Below are positions 1-7,718 of a stretch of 64,000 nt of DNA, piece after piece. The stretch spans positions 868,001 to 932,000 of the forward strand of contig OZ245886.1 of NCBI GenBank assembly GCA_965229525.1, in the 5' to 3' direction. How positions within the stretch are numbered: the stretch's first letter is position 1; each line of letters begins with the position of its first letter. The DNA comes from HXMU1420-13 sp965229525. GTDB taxonomy: Bacteria; Bacteroidota; Rhodothermia; Balneolales; Balneolaceae. The notes under the pieces were generated by a model that had not been told where the DNA came from, made no database searches, and was given only the letters and a program-made list of their open reading frames with translations. A program made the translations under genes and the position numbers.

Positions 1-352
1 AAATTTCGTTTCCAGGGGTTCTTTTTAATAGATACCCATCTGCGCCTTTTTTGATAGCTTCGAACACCCGTTCGTCATCATCAAATATAGTGAGAATAAT
101 GATATTCACATCTGGATATTGCTTCTTATAAAATGGAATGGCCTCTATTCCTGAAATGCCGGGTAAACCTACATCCTGTAAAATAATATGTGGGTCAGGA
201 AGCTGAGTGAATTGCTCAAAAGCTTTTTCTACACTATCTACAGCTACTGCCAGTTCTAAGCTTTGATCCAAAGATATAAGTTGTTTCAATGACTCTCGAA
301 ACACCTTATCATCCTCTACAATCCAAACATTTTGTTTCCACTTTTCTTCCAT
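1..352 (-). CDS. Response regulator, receiver domain (partial, C-terminus beyond window)
   Basis: The translation from the ATG at 352 gives a CheY-like receiver domain: an acidic pair (VEDD) near the N-terminus, the probable phospho-acceptor Asp in LQDVGLPG, and the conserved Lys near GYLLKR. The gene runs off the left edge, so the output domain is not visible. A NarL/FixJ-type helix-turn-helix is usual for regulators paired with HisKA_3 kinases, but here that is inference. It lies 27 bases downstream of the histidine kinase gene on the same strand, so the two very probably form one two-component system. Confidence 0.88.
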   Translation of the reverse strand, partial: MEEKWKQNVWIVEDDKVFRESLKQLISLDQSLELAVAVDSVEKAFEQFTQLPDPHIILQDVGLPGISGIEAIPFYKKQYPDVNIIILTIFDDDERVFEAIKKGADGYLLKRTPGNEI

Positions 353-379
353 AATAGAAGTAACCAATCTATTTTCGAA

Positions 380-3328
380 TCAACTATACCGGGATTCCGG
401 TAGTTTTACTAATAATTTGATGGTTGTACCAACACAAACTTCAGACAAAATTTCAAATTCTGCTCCTAATTGGTTTGCTCTGTAATTCATCGATTCCAGT
501 CCATTTCCTCTTGGTATCGACTCGGGATTGAACCCACTGCCATCGTCGACAATTTTAATTTCAAATGTACTGCCAATAAACCTAAGTGAGATTGATGCAG
601 AATCAGCTGAGGCATGTTTTAACAGATTATTTATCGCTTCTTTAATAAATAGAAATAGATGCCTCTTTGTATTGGAGGACAAAATAATTTCGCTCTGATC
701 CCTGGAAACCTCCGCAATAAAATTCACCTGGTGATTAACCAACAACTCGTTTGAAATACTCCTGCATTTTGATACTAAGTCACCCAAGGTTTCTTTATTT
801 GAATCTATCAACCAAACGATAGCGTCTAAAGAAGACGCCAACGATCTGGCATTGGAAGTCATTTTCTTAATCGCATCCACTTCGCCATTCGACTTCTGTT
901 GCATTTTATGGGCTAGCACGTCTCCTGCTAAAGCAATTCCACTTAATCCGCTACCAACTTCATCATGTAAGTCTCTTGCAATTCTTAGCCGAACTCGTTC
1001 CACTTCCAGTAACGATTCCACCCTATATCTATAAATAACCCAAATTACCACAATAAACAGGCTAATTATTACTAACCGAAATACCAAGGTTTGCCAAAAA
1101 GGTGGGCGTATGCGAAAAATCACATTTTCGCTTTGCACATTTTTAAAAGCTCGATCTAATGAAGACTGCACAACGAATTCATAATCTCCGGGTGGTAATT
1201 GTGCATATCGCGGATTTCTGTCTGTGCGATTAAAAACCCAGCTCTCTTCTAGGCCGATTAGTTGATATCGATAATGCATTCCCTGCGGATTTGAATAATT
1301 TAAAGCAGCAAATGAGAACTCTACAGTATTTTGATTCCAGGCAAGTTCAGGCTTTACACTGGAAAACTGTAGCGGGGTGAATGAACTATCTTGTTCGTAG
1401 ACCTTCATATCAATAATGTGTAGAGGTGGCTGTATATTGGAATTCGAAATCTCGGATGGATCGAACAGTGTTAAGCCATCAACACCACCAAACAGGAACA
1501 TTCCGTCGTTTAAAACCAACGCTGATCGTCGGTTAAACTCAAAATTTAACACCCCTTCATTGGACCCAAATACTTTGTATGACTGATCGTTTTTAGAAAC
1601 CTGTATTAAACCCTGTTCAGTGCCAATCCAAATATTGGCTTCATATTCCAGAATACTGTATACGATTCGATTAGAGATAAAAGCATCATATGCAATTTGC
1701 TTTAATAGGCCAGTATCTAACTGGTAATAAAAAAGGCCACGTGAAGTACCAATCCATAGAATGTTATTTTCGCCTAAATAAATATCCCAAATTGCGTTAT
1801 TTGTCAGAGGATTACCCGATCCGTTCGATGCATCGAAGATTTCGATTAGCTCATTGGTATGGATATGTACTTTAGCCAGCCCTTCACCTTCAGTGGCAAT
1901 AAACATCCATTCAGTAATTAACAACAGATCCTGAATTATTGATTGCTTTACAAAATCAACTGTTTCTATGGATCGAATCACCGTTCCATTTGTACGATCT
2001 AGTTCATAGATATTGCTCAACGTTGAAATAAATATTGAACCGTTCCTTGATGGTTCAATCGCGAAAAGTGCCTGCGAGTATCGTTGATCAAAATATTTTC
2101 GCTCAATTATATTGGTTTCAGGATTGTATAAAACAAGGCCATTATTTGTGGCAATCCAATATGGATACAATGAATTTTGTACTACTTCTATATCCCAGAT
2201 TTGCAACTCATCGCCTGATAGTTGATCAGATATTTCAAGTTTACCGTAATTAAAATTGTCTAGATCAAGAGTTAACAGTTCACGATTAAACATATTAATC
2301 AACGCAGATCGATCATCTTGCGCTATCGCCATTATTACATCCACAGAGTTAGAAGTAAAGTTCATATGCCGAAACTGTGTTTCAGCTGAGTTGAAATAGA
2401 AAAGCCCACCTAAAGTACCTACCCAAATTCCGCCATCAATGTCTGTAAAAATGCTTTGTATGGAATTAGTTAGAAAAGATGGTGTATCAGTCAAAGTTAC
2501 TTCGCGGATACTGTTCCTTGTATGGTCGAACTCAAATAATCCTTCGTCAGTACCAATCCATAACTTTGTTGTACTTACTTCTTTAAGTGAAGAAATCTGT
2601 TTCGTATTCAATTGAGGCGGAAGTACGTTCCAATCAATTCTTTCTGTATCCAACTCTTTAAAAGAGTCCGTGATCCATAATTTTTTAGTGAATTCCCCAA
2701 CATGGATTGGACTTAATTTTCCTGCTAATGTCCCACCAATTTTAATTAGCTCTAAGGTGTGTCGATCTATCAAAAAGAGCTCATAATTTTTAGTATATAC
2801 TAAAATTCCTTGCTCAAAACTGGTTATTGAAAATGTTTCTATCTCTTTAGGGAGAAAATGAAATTCCTGGGTATTGATATCGAACCATCCTGTGGTTTGT
2901 AGCGTATTAAACCAAATTCGATGCCCAACTTCATCATAGATTAATTCTTGTAGATCAAGTCGGCTTGTGGGAATTTCAGGTAACTCAATAAACCGGTTAA
3001 AATTATTAGTGGAAGGCTGATATTGATTTAATCCATTATAACTACCTACCCACATGATGCCCGTACTATCTTCAACAATAGATCGAATGGTGTTGCTGGA
3101 AAGGCTTGTGGAGTCGTTTGGGTTGTTGAAATAAGAAATAATTTCATAGCCATCAAATCGATTGAGCCCACTTTCTGTGGCTACCCAAATGAATCCATCA
3201 CTATCCTGATAGGTGCTATGAACAATATTATTCGATAGTCCCGAACCAGTATCAAGTACATTTGTAACCTGCTGTGTACCTTGAAATTGTAGCACATACA
3301 ATATTACTGTGAAAAAGACTTTCACCAA
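380..3328 (-). CDS. Propeller-type sensor histidine kinase (Reg_prop, Y_Y_Y, HisKA_3, HATPase_c)
   Basis: This 982-residue protein has an N-terminal export signal (about 1-19). A long region of two-component propeller repeats follows, with recurrent WVATESGLNRFD, WIGTDEGLFEF and WIGTSRGLFYY-like units. A Y_Y_Y-type beta domain (about 670-740) and one membrane helix (about 750-768) come next. The HisKA_3 domain carries the phosphorylated His at about 788 in RDLHDEVGSGLSG, and a GHKL ATPase domain has the N-box EAINNLLKHA and the DDGSGF box (about 929). The propeller should be periplasmic and bind a ligand. In Bacteroidota such kinases often sense glycans, but the signal here is unknown. The partner regulator follows immediately downstream. 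Confidence 0.93.
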   Translation of the reverse strand: MVKVFFTVILYVLQFQGTQQVTNVLDTGSGLSNNIVHSTYQDSDGFIWVATESGLNRFDGYEIISYFNNPNDSTSLSSNTIRSIVEDSTGIMWVGSYNGLNQYQPSTNNFNRFIELPEIPTSRLDLQELIYDEVGHRIWFNTLQTTGWFDINTQEFHFLPKEIETFSITSFEQGILVYTKNYELFLIDRHTLELIKIGGTLAGKLSPIHVGEFTKKLWITDSFKELDTERIDWNVLPPQLNTKQISSLKEVSTTKLWIGTDEGLFEFDHTRNSIREVTLTDTPSFLTNSIQSIFTDIDGGIWVGTLGGLFYFNSAETQFRHMNFTSNSVDVIMAIAQDDRSALINMFNRELLTLDLDNFNYGKLEISDQLSGDELQIWDIEVVQNSLYPYWIATNNGLVLYNPETNIIERKYFDQRYSQALFAIEPSRNGSIFISTLSNIYELDRTNGTVIRSIETVDFVKQSIIQDLLLITEWMFIATEGEGLAKVHIHTNELIEIFDASNGSGNPLTNNAIWDIYLGENNILWIGTSRGLFYYQLDTGLLKQIAYDAFISNRIVYSILEYEANIWIGTEQGLIQVSKNDQSYKVFGSNEGVLNFEFNRRSALVLNDGMFLFGGVDGLTLFDPSEISNSNIQPPLHIIDMKVYEQDSSFTPLQFSSVKPELAWNQNTVEFSFAALNYSNPQGMHYRYQLIGLEESWVFNRTDRNPRYAQLPPGDYEFVVQSSLDRAFKNVQSENVIFRIRPPFWQTLVFRLVIISLFIVVIWVIYRYRVESLLEVERVRLRIARDLHDEVGSGLSGIALAGDVLAHKMQQKSNGEVDAIKKMTSNARSLASSLDAIVWLIDSNKETLGDLVSKCRSISNELLVNHQVNFIAEVSRDQSEIILSSNTKRHLFLFIKEAINNLLKHASADSASISLRFIGSTFEIKIVDDGSGFNPESIPRGNGLESMNYRANQLGAEFEILSEVCVGTTIKLLVKLPESRYS

Positions 3329-3414
3329 CGCCTTATTACTTACTATTATACTTCAAAGTATCAAATTCAAACGCCGAGCACTAATCGTTTTCACGGTGTT
3401 ACAATAGATTTAAT

Positions 3415-4194
3415 ATGAGTTATAAACCACTTAAACTATGGTTCGATAGTGATTTGGCAGATTTTCTAAGCTCAAAACTAACGTCTGAGACTGTCTATTT
3501 TGATGCTAAATCTTTTCGTTCATCTATTGAGAATAAAATCCAAGAACTTGAATTAAAAGACAGAGTTGAAGTTTTTGCTGACCAATTAAATGAAAATTTA
3601 CAAGGCACTTACCCTCAAAAAATTGAAGTTTTGCTAGGCATACTAGGCCCTGAAAATGAGAATGAAACTGGTATGTTTACCGATTATTATTGGATTATGC
3701 CCATTGCTAAGTTTGTTGAAAAGTACGGATTGAATGATCTGGAGATTTCATTTCACGCCTTGGAAGAGATCACAAAGAGAAATACTTCTGAATATGCAGT
3801 TCGCCCGTTTTTGATTAGATACCAAGATCGGACTTTAGATCAAATGAATTCATGGGCTGATTCGAACAATAGGCATGTTAGGAGATTAGCTTCTGAAGGT
3901 GGAAGACCACGATTACCATGGGCTACAAAATTAGATCCGTTTATAAAAGACCCAACTCCACTTATTCCAATTCTACGAAAACTAAAGGATGATCCCTCAA
4001 AATATGTTCAGAAATCTGTAGCAAATTGCTTGAATGATATCCTAAAAGACAACCCATGCATTGCTAAAAATGAGATTGAAGCATGGTTACCAACAAACTC
4101 TAAAGAAAGAAAATGGATCATAATGCATGCCACAAGGAACCTTCGAAAACAAGATGATACATGGGCTATTGACTTAATGAATAGACCTGTATAA
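3415..4194 (+). CDS. AlkC-like DNA alkylation repair glycosylase
   Basis: The 259-residue, largely helical protein carries HVRRLASEGGRPRLPWA, a stretch characteristic of the HEAT-like-repeat AlkC branch of alkylpurine DNA glycosylases. This family removes N3-methylpurines from DNA without flipping the base. The length and all-helical, HEAT-like character match. The ATG at 3415 is close to divergent transcription of the kinase (86-base gap). It stands alone, and a terminator-like hairpin begins immediately after its stop codon. The assignment rests on motif recognition, so the exact branch (AlkC versus AlkD) is less certain than the superfamily. Confidence 0.8.
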   Translation: MSYKPLKLWFDSDLADFLSSKLTSETVYFDAKSFRSSIENKIQELELKDRVEVFADQLNENLQGTYPQKIEVLLGILGPENENETGMFTDYYWIMPIAKFVEKYGLNDLEISFHALEEITKRNTSEYAVRPFLIRYQDRTLDQMNSWADSNNRHVRRLASEGGRPRLPWATKLDPFIKDPTPLIPILRKLKDDPSKYVQKSVANCLNDILKDNPCIAKNEIEAWLPTNSKERKWIIMHATRNLRKQDDTWAIDLMNRPV

Positions 4195-4226
4195 AAAAAC
4201 CCTGAACAAAAAATTGATCAGGGTTT
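4193..4226 (-). terminator. Intrinsic terminator-like hairpin beside the alkC-like gene and the tRNA-Ser remnant
   Basis: A 9-base perfect stem (4197-4205 paired with 4218-4226, core AAACCCTGA/TCAGGGTTT) is followed on the minus strand by a T-run. It is nearly identical to the hairpin at 4348-4380 and is its duplicated copy. It may also stop plus-strand transcripts of the alkC-like gene, though the plus-side U-tract is poor. Confidence 0.65.
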
Positions 4227-4245
4227 AACTTTTACATTGGCTTTG

Positions 4246-4341
4246 CGGAGAGGGAGGGATTCTCCCACAGGGATGCCTTTGGCAGAACCCTCGACACCTA
4301 TTTCCAGATAAACTCCCGACCTCAACAATCCACCAACCGCT
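4246..4341 (-). pseudogene. Decayed tRNA-Ser copy with a hairpin insertion in the T-loop
   Basis: From 4246 the sequence matches the 3' end of the intact tRNA-Ser (acceptor 3' strand, T-arm, variable arm) and the flanking terminator. Directly inside the T-loop there is an extra 22 bases (4263-4284) made of two abutting 4-bp hairpins (TCCC-ACA-GGGA and TGCC-TTT-GGCA). The T-arm and variable arm then continue (4285-4317, three differences from the real gene). The anticodon arm and most of the 5' half are lost or unrecognisable. It cannot form a functional tRNA. Confidence 0.75.
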
Positions 4342-4347
4342 TAAAAC

Positions 4348-4380
4348 AAAAAAACCCTGAACAAAAATTGATCAGGGTTT
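4348..4380 (-). terminator. Intrinsic terminator of tRNA-Ser
   Basis: On the minus strand, downstream of the tRNA 3' end, a 9-bp stem (4372-4380 with 4352-4360) is followed by a run of T (plus-strand A at 4348-4354). This is a standard Rho-independent terminator for the tRNA-Ser transcript. Confidence 0.8.
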
Positions 4381-4399
4381 AACTTTTACATTGGCTTTG

Positions 4400-4488
4400 C
4401 GGAGAGGGAGGGATTCGAACCCTCGTTACCTATTTCTAGATAAACTCCCTTAGCAGGGGAGCGCTTTCAGCCACTCAGCCACCTCTCC
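4400..4488 (-). tRNA. tRNA-Ser (anticodon GCT)
   Basis: The minus strand folds into an 89-nt tRNA. The acceptor stem is GGAGAGG/CCTCTCC with discriminator G. The D-arm is GTGGCTGAGTGGCTGAAAGC, the anticodon loop contains GCT within CTGCTAA, a long class II variable arm is present, and the T-loop is GTTCGAATC. The long variable arm and G discriminator fit tRNA-Ser reading AGC/AGU. No CCA is encoded. Confidence 0.95.
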
Positions 4489-4549
4489 CAAAGGGCACCA
4501 AATATACGGTGGTTCTAAAGTCTAAGCAACGTCGATTCTAAAGAATTAA

Positions 4550-5104
4550 TTATTCTTCAATCACATAGATTTGTGCTAGATTTCTGCCTTCCTGGGCATA
4601 ATCTAACCCATAACCAAGTACAAATTTATTTGGGATTTCAAATCCAACATAATCAATTTGAACATCGTGAAGAGTAGCTTCTTTTTTATGTAATAACGTA
4701 ACAACTTTCACCGATGCCGGTTCATATTCTGCCATACGTTCAATCATATATTTCATTGATAAACCGGTATCAATAATGTCTTCAACAAGTATTACATGGC
4801 GCCCTTTGAGCTTCGCATCAATGTGCTTCAACTCAGTGACATTCCCTGAAGAAACCTTTTCATCACCGTAACTGCTTAATTTCATAAAATCAACCTCGCA
4901 CGGTATCGAGACATTTCGCATTAGATCGGCTAAAAAGATATATGATCCATTAAGAATGCCGATAAAGATCGGTTTTAGCTCTTCATATTCTTTATCGATT
5001 TGTTCACCCAATAATGATAATCGGGCCTCTATTTGATCTTTATTTATAAATACTTTGAAAATTTCGCCGTTGCATTCAACTTGTTCTGGCAGATAGAAAC
5101 TCAT
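4550..5104 (-). CDS. hpt: Hypoxanthine phosphoribosyltransferase
   Basis: The 184-residue cytoplasmic purine-salvage enzyme transfers phosphoribose from PRPP to hypoxanthine or guanine. The PRPP-binding loop is VEDIIDTG (residues 107-114), and a LNGSYIF loop lies near residue 51, as usual for Hpt. Length is normal for the family. Its ATG lies three bases after the tilS stop. The tilS-hpt order is conserved widely in bacteria, which supports both calls. Confidence 0.95.
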   Translation of the reverse strand: MSFYLPEQVECNGEIFKVFINKDQIEARLSLLGEQIDKEYEELKPIFIGILNGSYIFLADLMRNVSIPCEVDFMKLSSYGDEKVSSGNVTELKHIDAKLKGRHVILVEDIIDTGLSMKYMIERMAEYEPASVKVVTLLHKKEATLHDVQIDYVGFEIPNKFVLGYGLDYAQEGRNLAQIYVIEE

Positions 5105-5107
5105 AAT

Positions 5108-6442
5108 TCAAGTTTTTGAAATACTAAGTACGTTTTTTGTCGATTGAGTGATTTTTACTAATTCTGAAATACATCCATGTTCACCATTTATGGCTAACTC
5201 TGGATATAAAATAGCACAAATAGTACCACCAGAATCGATCAATATCAAAGAATCTTCGCGTAGAGTGGCATTTATTTTTCTGTTTGTTAGATGATCAGAA
5301 ACTTTTTGCGACCCTCCTAACCCTAAAGGGTGAAACGTATCCCCTTCTTTCCATAGACGAATATTGAGTGGCCACTGAATTTGTGCCATTGAGAGGTTTA
5401 ACGCACTTACCTGACTAACCGACCGTTTTTTAAATTTCCAACCACCGAAAGTAGAATCTTTTTCAATTTCTTTTTGGGTTAATGAAACGTCAACTTCCCT
5501 TCTTTGAGTGATTTTTTTAAGAGTTAAACGATCGCGATTTTTAATAACTCTTATTTCTTCATTTAATGAAATTTCCCTCCCTGTCTGGCTAAACATTAGC
5601 TCAACTGCACTCAAAATTTCACCCTTAGTTGGATTGTAATCCGCATAGTTCTGAATGAATTGTTTGATTAAAGAAGCTTTTAAACCTGGTGAAAAGTCTG
5701 TGAGCTTTTCTATCAATAGTGATTCACCTTCAACAATGGTCTTGAGAAAAACTCCTAGTAATTCATCAGTAATTTCTGCCTTTTCCCCAATTGATTTCAA
5801 ATTGGAATTCCACCCCGGAATAAATTGATCAAACACCGGAAATATTTGATTTCGAAAAGCATTCCGCGTGTATTTATTCGAGTTGTTAGATGTATCTATT
5901 CGATATGGTATCGCTTCAATTTCACAGAATTCCAGAATCTCGGCTTTAGAGAGGTTTAACATTGGTCGAAAAACCTGCCCGTCCCACACTTGTAGTCCTT
6001 TCCAACTGCTAACCCCTCCCCCTCTTAATATTTTGAAGAGAATTGTCTCCAGCTGATCATCTGCATGATGGGCAACAGCAATTCCAATTGCACCAATTTC
6101 CCTCATTAAATCGCGGAATATTTGGTATCGTTTATCTCGCGCCCATTCCTGAAAATTACCTGTCACTTTCTCATCTTTTAGAGAAACGGAACAGCAATCG
6201 ATATTCCACATCGCGCAAACTTCTTCAACAAGGTACTGATCAGCGTCACTCTCTTCACCTCGAATCCCATAATTGATATGGACTACAAAAATTGGAATTT
6301 CATTTTTGTGTAATAGGTAAAGCAAAGCCATCGAGTCTGGACCACCACTTACACCCAGAATTATATTTCCCTGATCCGGAAAAGTTGCTTTATAGCTTTC
6401 TTTAACCTGTTTTTGAATCGAAGAGGACTCGAACTTGTTCAT
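5108..6442 (-). CDS. tilS: tRNA(Ile)-lysidine synthase
   Basis: TilS adds lysine to C34 of the CAU-anticodon tRNA-Ile so that it reads AUA, using ATP. The PP-loop SGGPDS lies at residues 32-37, followed by HINYGIRGEESDAD and the VAHHADDQLETILFKILRGGG region, all typical of TilS. At 444 residues it has the usual C-terminal domains. The ATG at 6442 overlaps the end of birA by 41 bases. The 31 residues before the PP-loop make this start plausible. Confidence 0.95.
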   Translation of the reverse strand: MNKFESSSIQKQVKESYKATFPDQGNIILGVSGGPDSMALLYLLHKNEIPIFVVHINYGIRGEESDADQYLVEEVCAMWNIDCCSVSLKDEKVTGNFQEWARDKRYQIFRDLMREIGAIGIAVAHHADDQLETILFKILRGGGVSSWKGLQVWDGQVFRPMLNLSKAEILEFCEIEAIPYRIDTSNNSNKYTRNAFRNQIFPVFDQFIPGWNSNLKSIGEKAEITDELLGVFLKTIVEGESLLIEKLTDFSPGLKASLIKQFIQNYADYNPTKGEILSAVELMFSQTGREISLNEEIRVIKNRDRLTLKKITQRREVDVSLTQKEIEKDSTFGGWKFKKRSVSQVSALNLSMAQIQWPLNIRLWKEGDTFHPLGLGGSQKVSDHLTNRKINATLREDSLILIDSGGTICAILYPELAINGEHGCISELVKITQSTKNVLSISKT

Positions 6443-7196
6443 AGGAAAAAGTATTCACTTCAAGCTCTTTATTCAACACGACCATTTGTCCGATTTCATT
6501 AATCCCCAGAAACTTAAATTCATCGCTAAGTCGCTCATTATTAACCACTAAATTTGTCCACTTTCCGTATCCGATCAATTTTTTATTAATCTGCTTGATG
6601 AGTTCAATTTCCATCGAATCCCAAAAACGGTAGTAAAATTCTATTCTTGATAATAAACGAGCAAGTAGCCTCTCTCTGGATGAACTCTCTTTCAGGATAT
6701 TCTTAAATGATGTGGCGGCTCCATGACGAAGCTCGTCAAATTTTTCCTGATTGACATTTAAACCAATACCAACAATAACTCGATCTAGGGTATTCCCCGT
6801 AAACAGTGTTTCAGTGAGCAATCCGGCAATTTTTTGGTTATTAACCAATACATCATTAGGCCATTTTATGAATACGGATTCCTTTGTGACATCCTCCACA
6901 ATTTCTGCAATGGCCAATGCAGTTGTCAGTGTTAAGACGGTTAATCGATCGCCTTTGGTTGGCTCATAAATTAGAGAAAATGTAAGGTTGGCACCAGGGT
7001 TCGAATCCCATTTTCTATCATGCTGCCCTCGACCTTCAAATTGATCATTCGTTAGAATAAGGGCCCCATGTTTGGACGTGTCTCTATCTAATTTTTTTGC
7101 AAATGTATTTGTTGATCCCAGCCTATCAAAAAAAAAGAGCTCTCTACCTAACCATGAGGTAGAAAGCTCCTTTTCAAATAAGACTTTATCAAACAA
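6402..7196 (-). CDS. birA: Biotin--[acetyl-CoA-carboxylase] ligase, lacking a DNA-binding domain
   Basis: It attaches biotin to carrier lysines of carboxylases through biotinyl-AMP. The 264-residue protein has the ligase motif GRGQHDRKW (from residue 55) and VFIKWPNDVLV followed by KIAGLL, with a short C-terminal domain. There is no N-terminal helix-turn-helix, so it should be an enzyme only and not the biotin-operon repressor known from E. coli. The 3' end overlaps the tilS start by 41 bases, which suggests cotranscription. Confidence 0.92.
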   Translation of the reverse strand: MFDKVLFEKELSTSWLGRELFFFDRLGSTNTFAKKLDRDTSKHGALILTNDQFEGRGQHDRKWDSNPGANLTFSLIYEPTKGDRLTVLTLTTALAIAEIVEDVTKESVFIKWPNDVLVNNQKIAGLLTETLFTGNTLDRVIVGIGLNVNQEKFDELRHGAATSFKNILKESSSRERLLARLLSRIEFYYRFWDSMEIELIKQINKKLIGYGKWTNLVVNNERLSDEFKFLGINEIGQMVVLNKELEVNTFSYEQVRVLFDSKTG

Positions 7197-7201
7197 AATA
7201 G

Positions 7202-7501
7202 TTATTTACCAATAACAACAACTGAGTCTTCAGTACCAAATTCATTCGGTACGTATGCATCAGCTGCATAGTCGTTTTCCCAGGTTTCACCATCAATTAA
7301 GTACTTGAATTTATACTCAGTTTCAGGCTTAAGACGAACTTCAGTAACAAATTCGCCATTCTTTTTAGTCAGTTTTGTTGACGTTGTATCCCAATCGTTG
7401 AAATCTCCAACTAGGGCTACTTCATTAGCTACAACTTCCGATGGAATAGAAAAAGTAACTTTACAAACGGTTCTCTTTGGAGTGAATTTCTTATTTAGCA
7501 T
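7202..7501 (-). CDS. Small CBM48/AMPK-type glycogen-binding domain protein
   Basis: The 99 residues form a single early-set (isoamylase N-terminal, CBM48-like) beta-sandwich. VALVGDFNDWD, the KKNGEFVTEVRLKPETEYKFKYLIDGETWEND stretch and YVPNEFGTEDSVV are the recognisable positions. It carries no catalytic domain. In related proteins this fold binds alpha-glucans; here a glycogen sensor or scaffold role is inference. It is the first gene of the run into birA (gap 5 bases). A 217-base AT-rich spacer separates it from ptsI. Confidence 0.85.
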   Translation of the reverse strand: MLNKKFTPKRTVCKVTFSIPSEVVANEVALVGDFNDWDTTSTKLTKKNGEFVTEVRLKPETEYKFKYLIDGETWENDYAADAYVPNEFGTEDSVVVIGK

Positions 7502-7718
7502 TGTACTATAAAAAGATTGTTAACTTATGAAAAGTAATGATACCTACTTTTTTTAATCAATAACAATAATTAACCGTAAAGAAATTATATAATAATTTAA
7601 TTTATCTTATTTATTTAGGTTATTGGTGATTTTTCCTAGCTATTTCAATGATGTAAGCGTTTTCCTATTAAACTGCACGAAGTACATTTAAATTCTGGTT
7701 AAAATATTAAATACTTAC

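Noticed and set aside
4193..4488. Attachment site of an integrated element at tRNA-Ser
   Set aside because: The repeated tRNA end is only about 155 bases away and nothing between the copies looks like mobile DNA; no integrase is near. A decayed tandem copy explains it more simply.
7502..7718. Small gene or RNA in the 217-base spacer before ptsI
   Set aside because: The spacer is very AT-rich with no convincing reading frame or stable hairpin.
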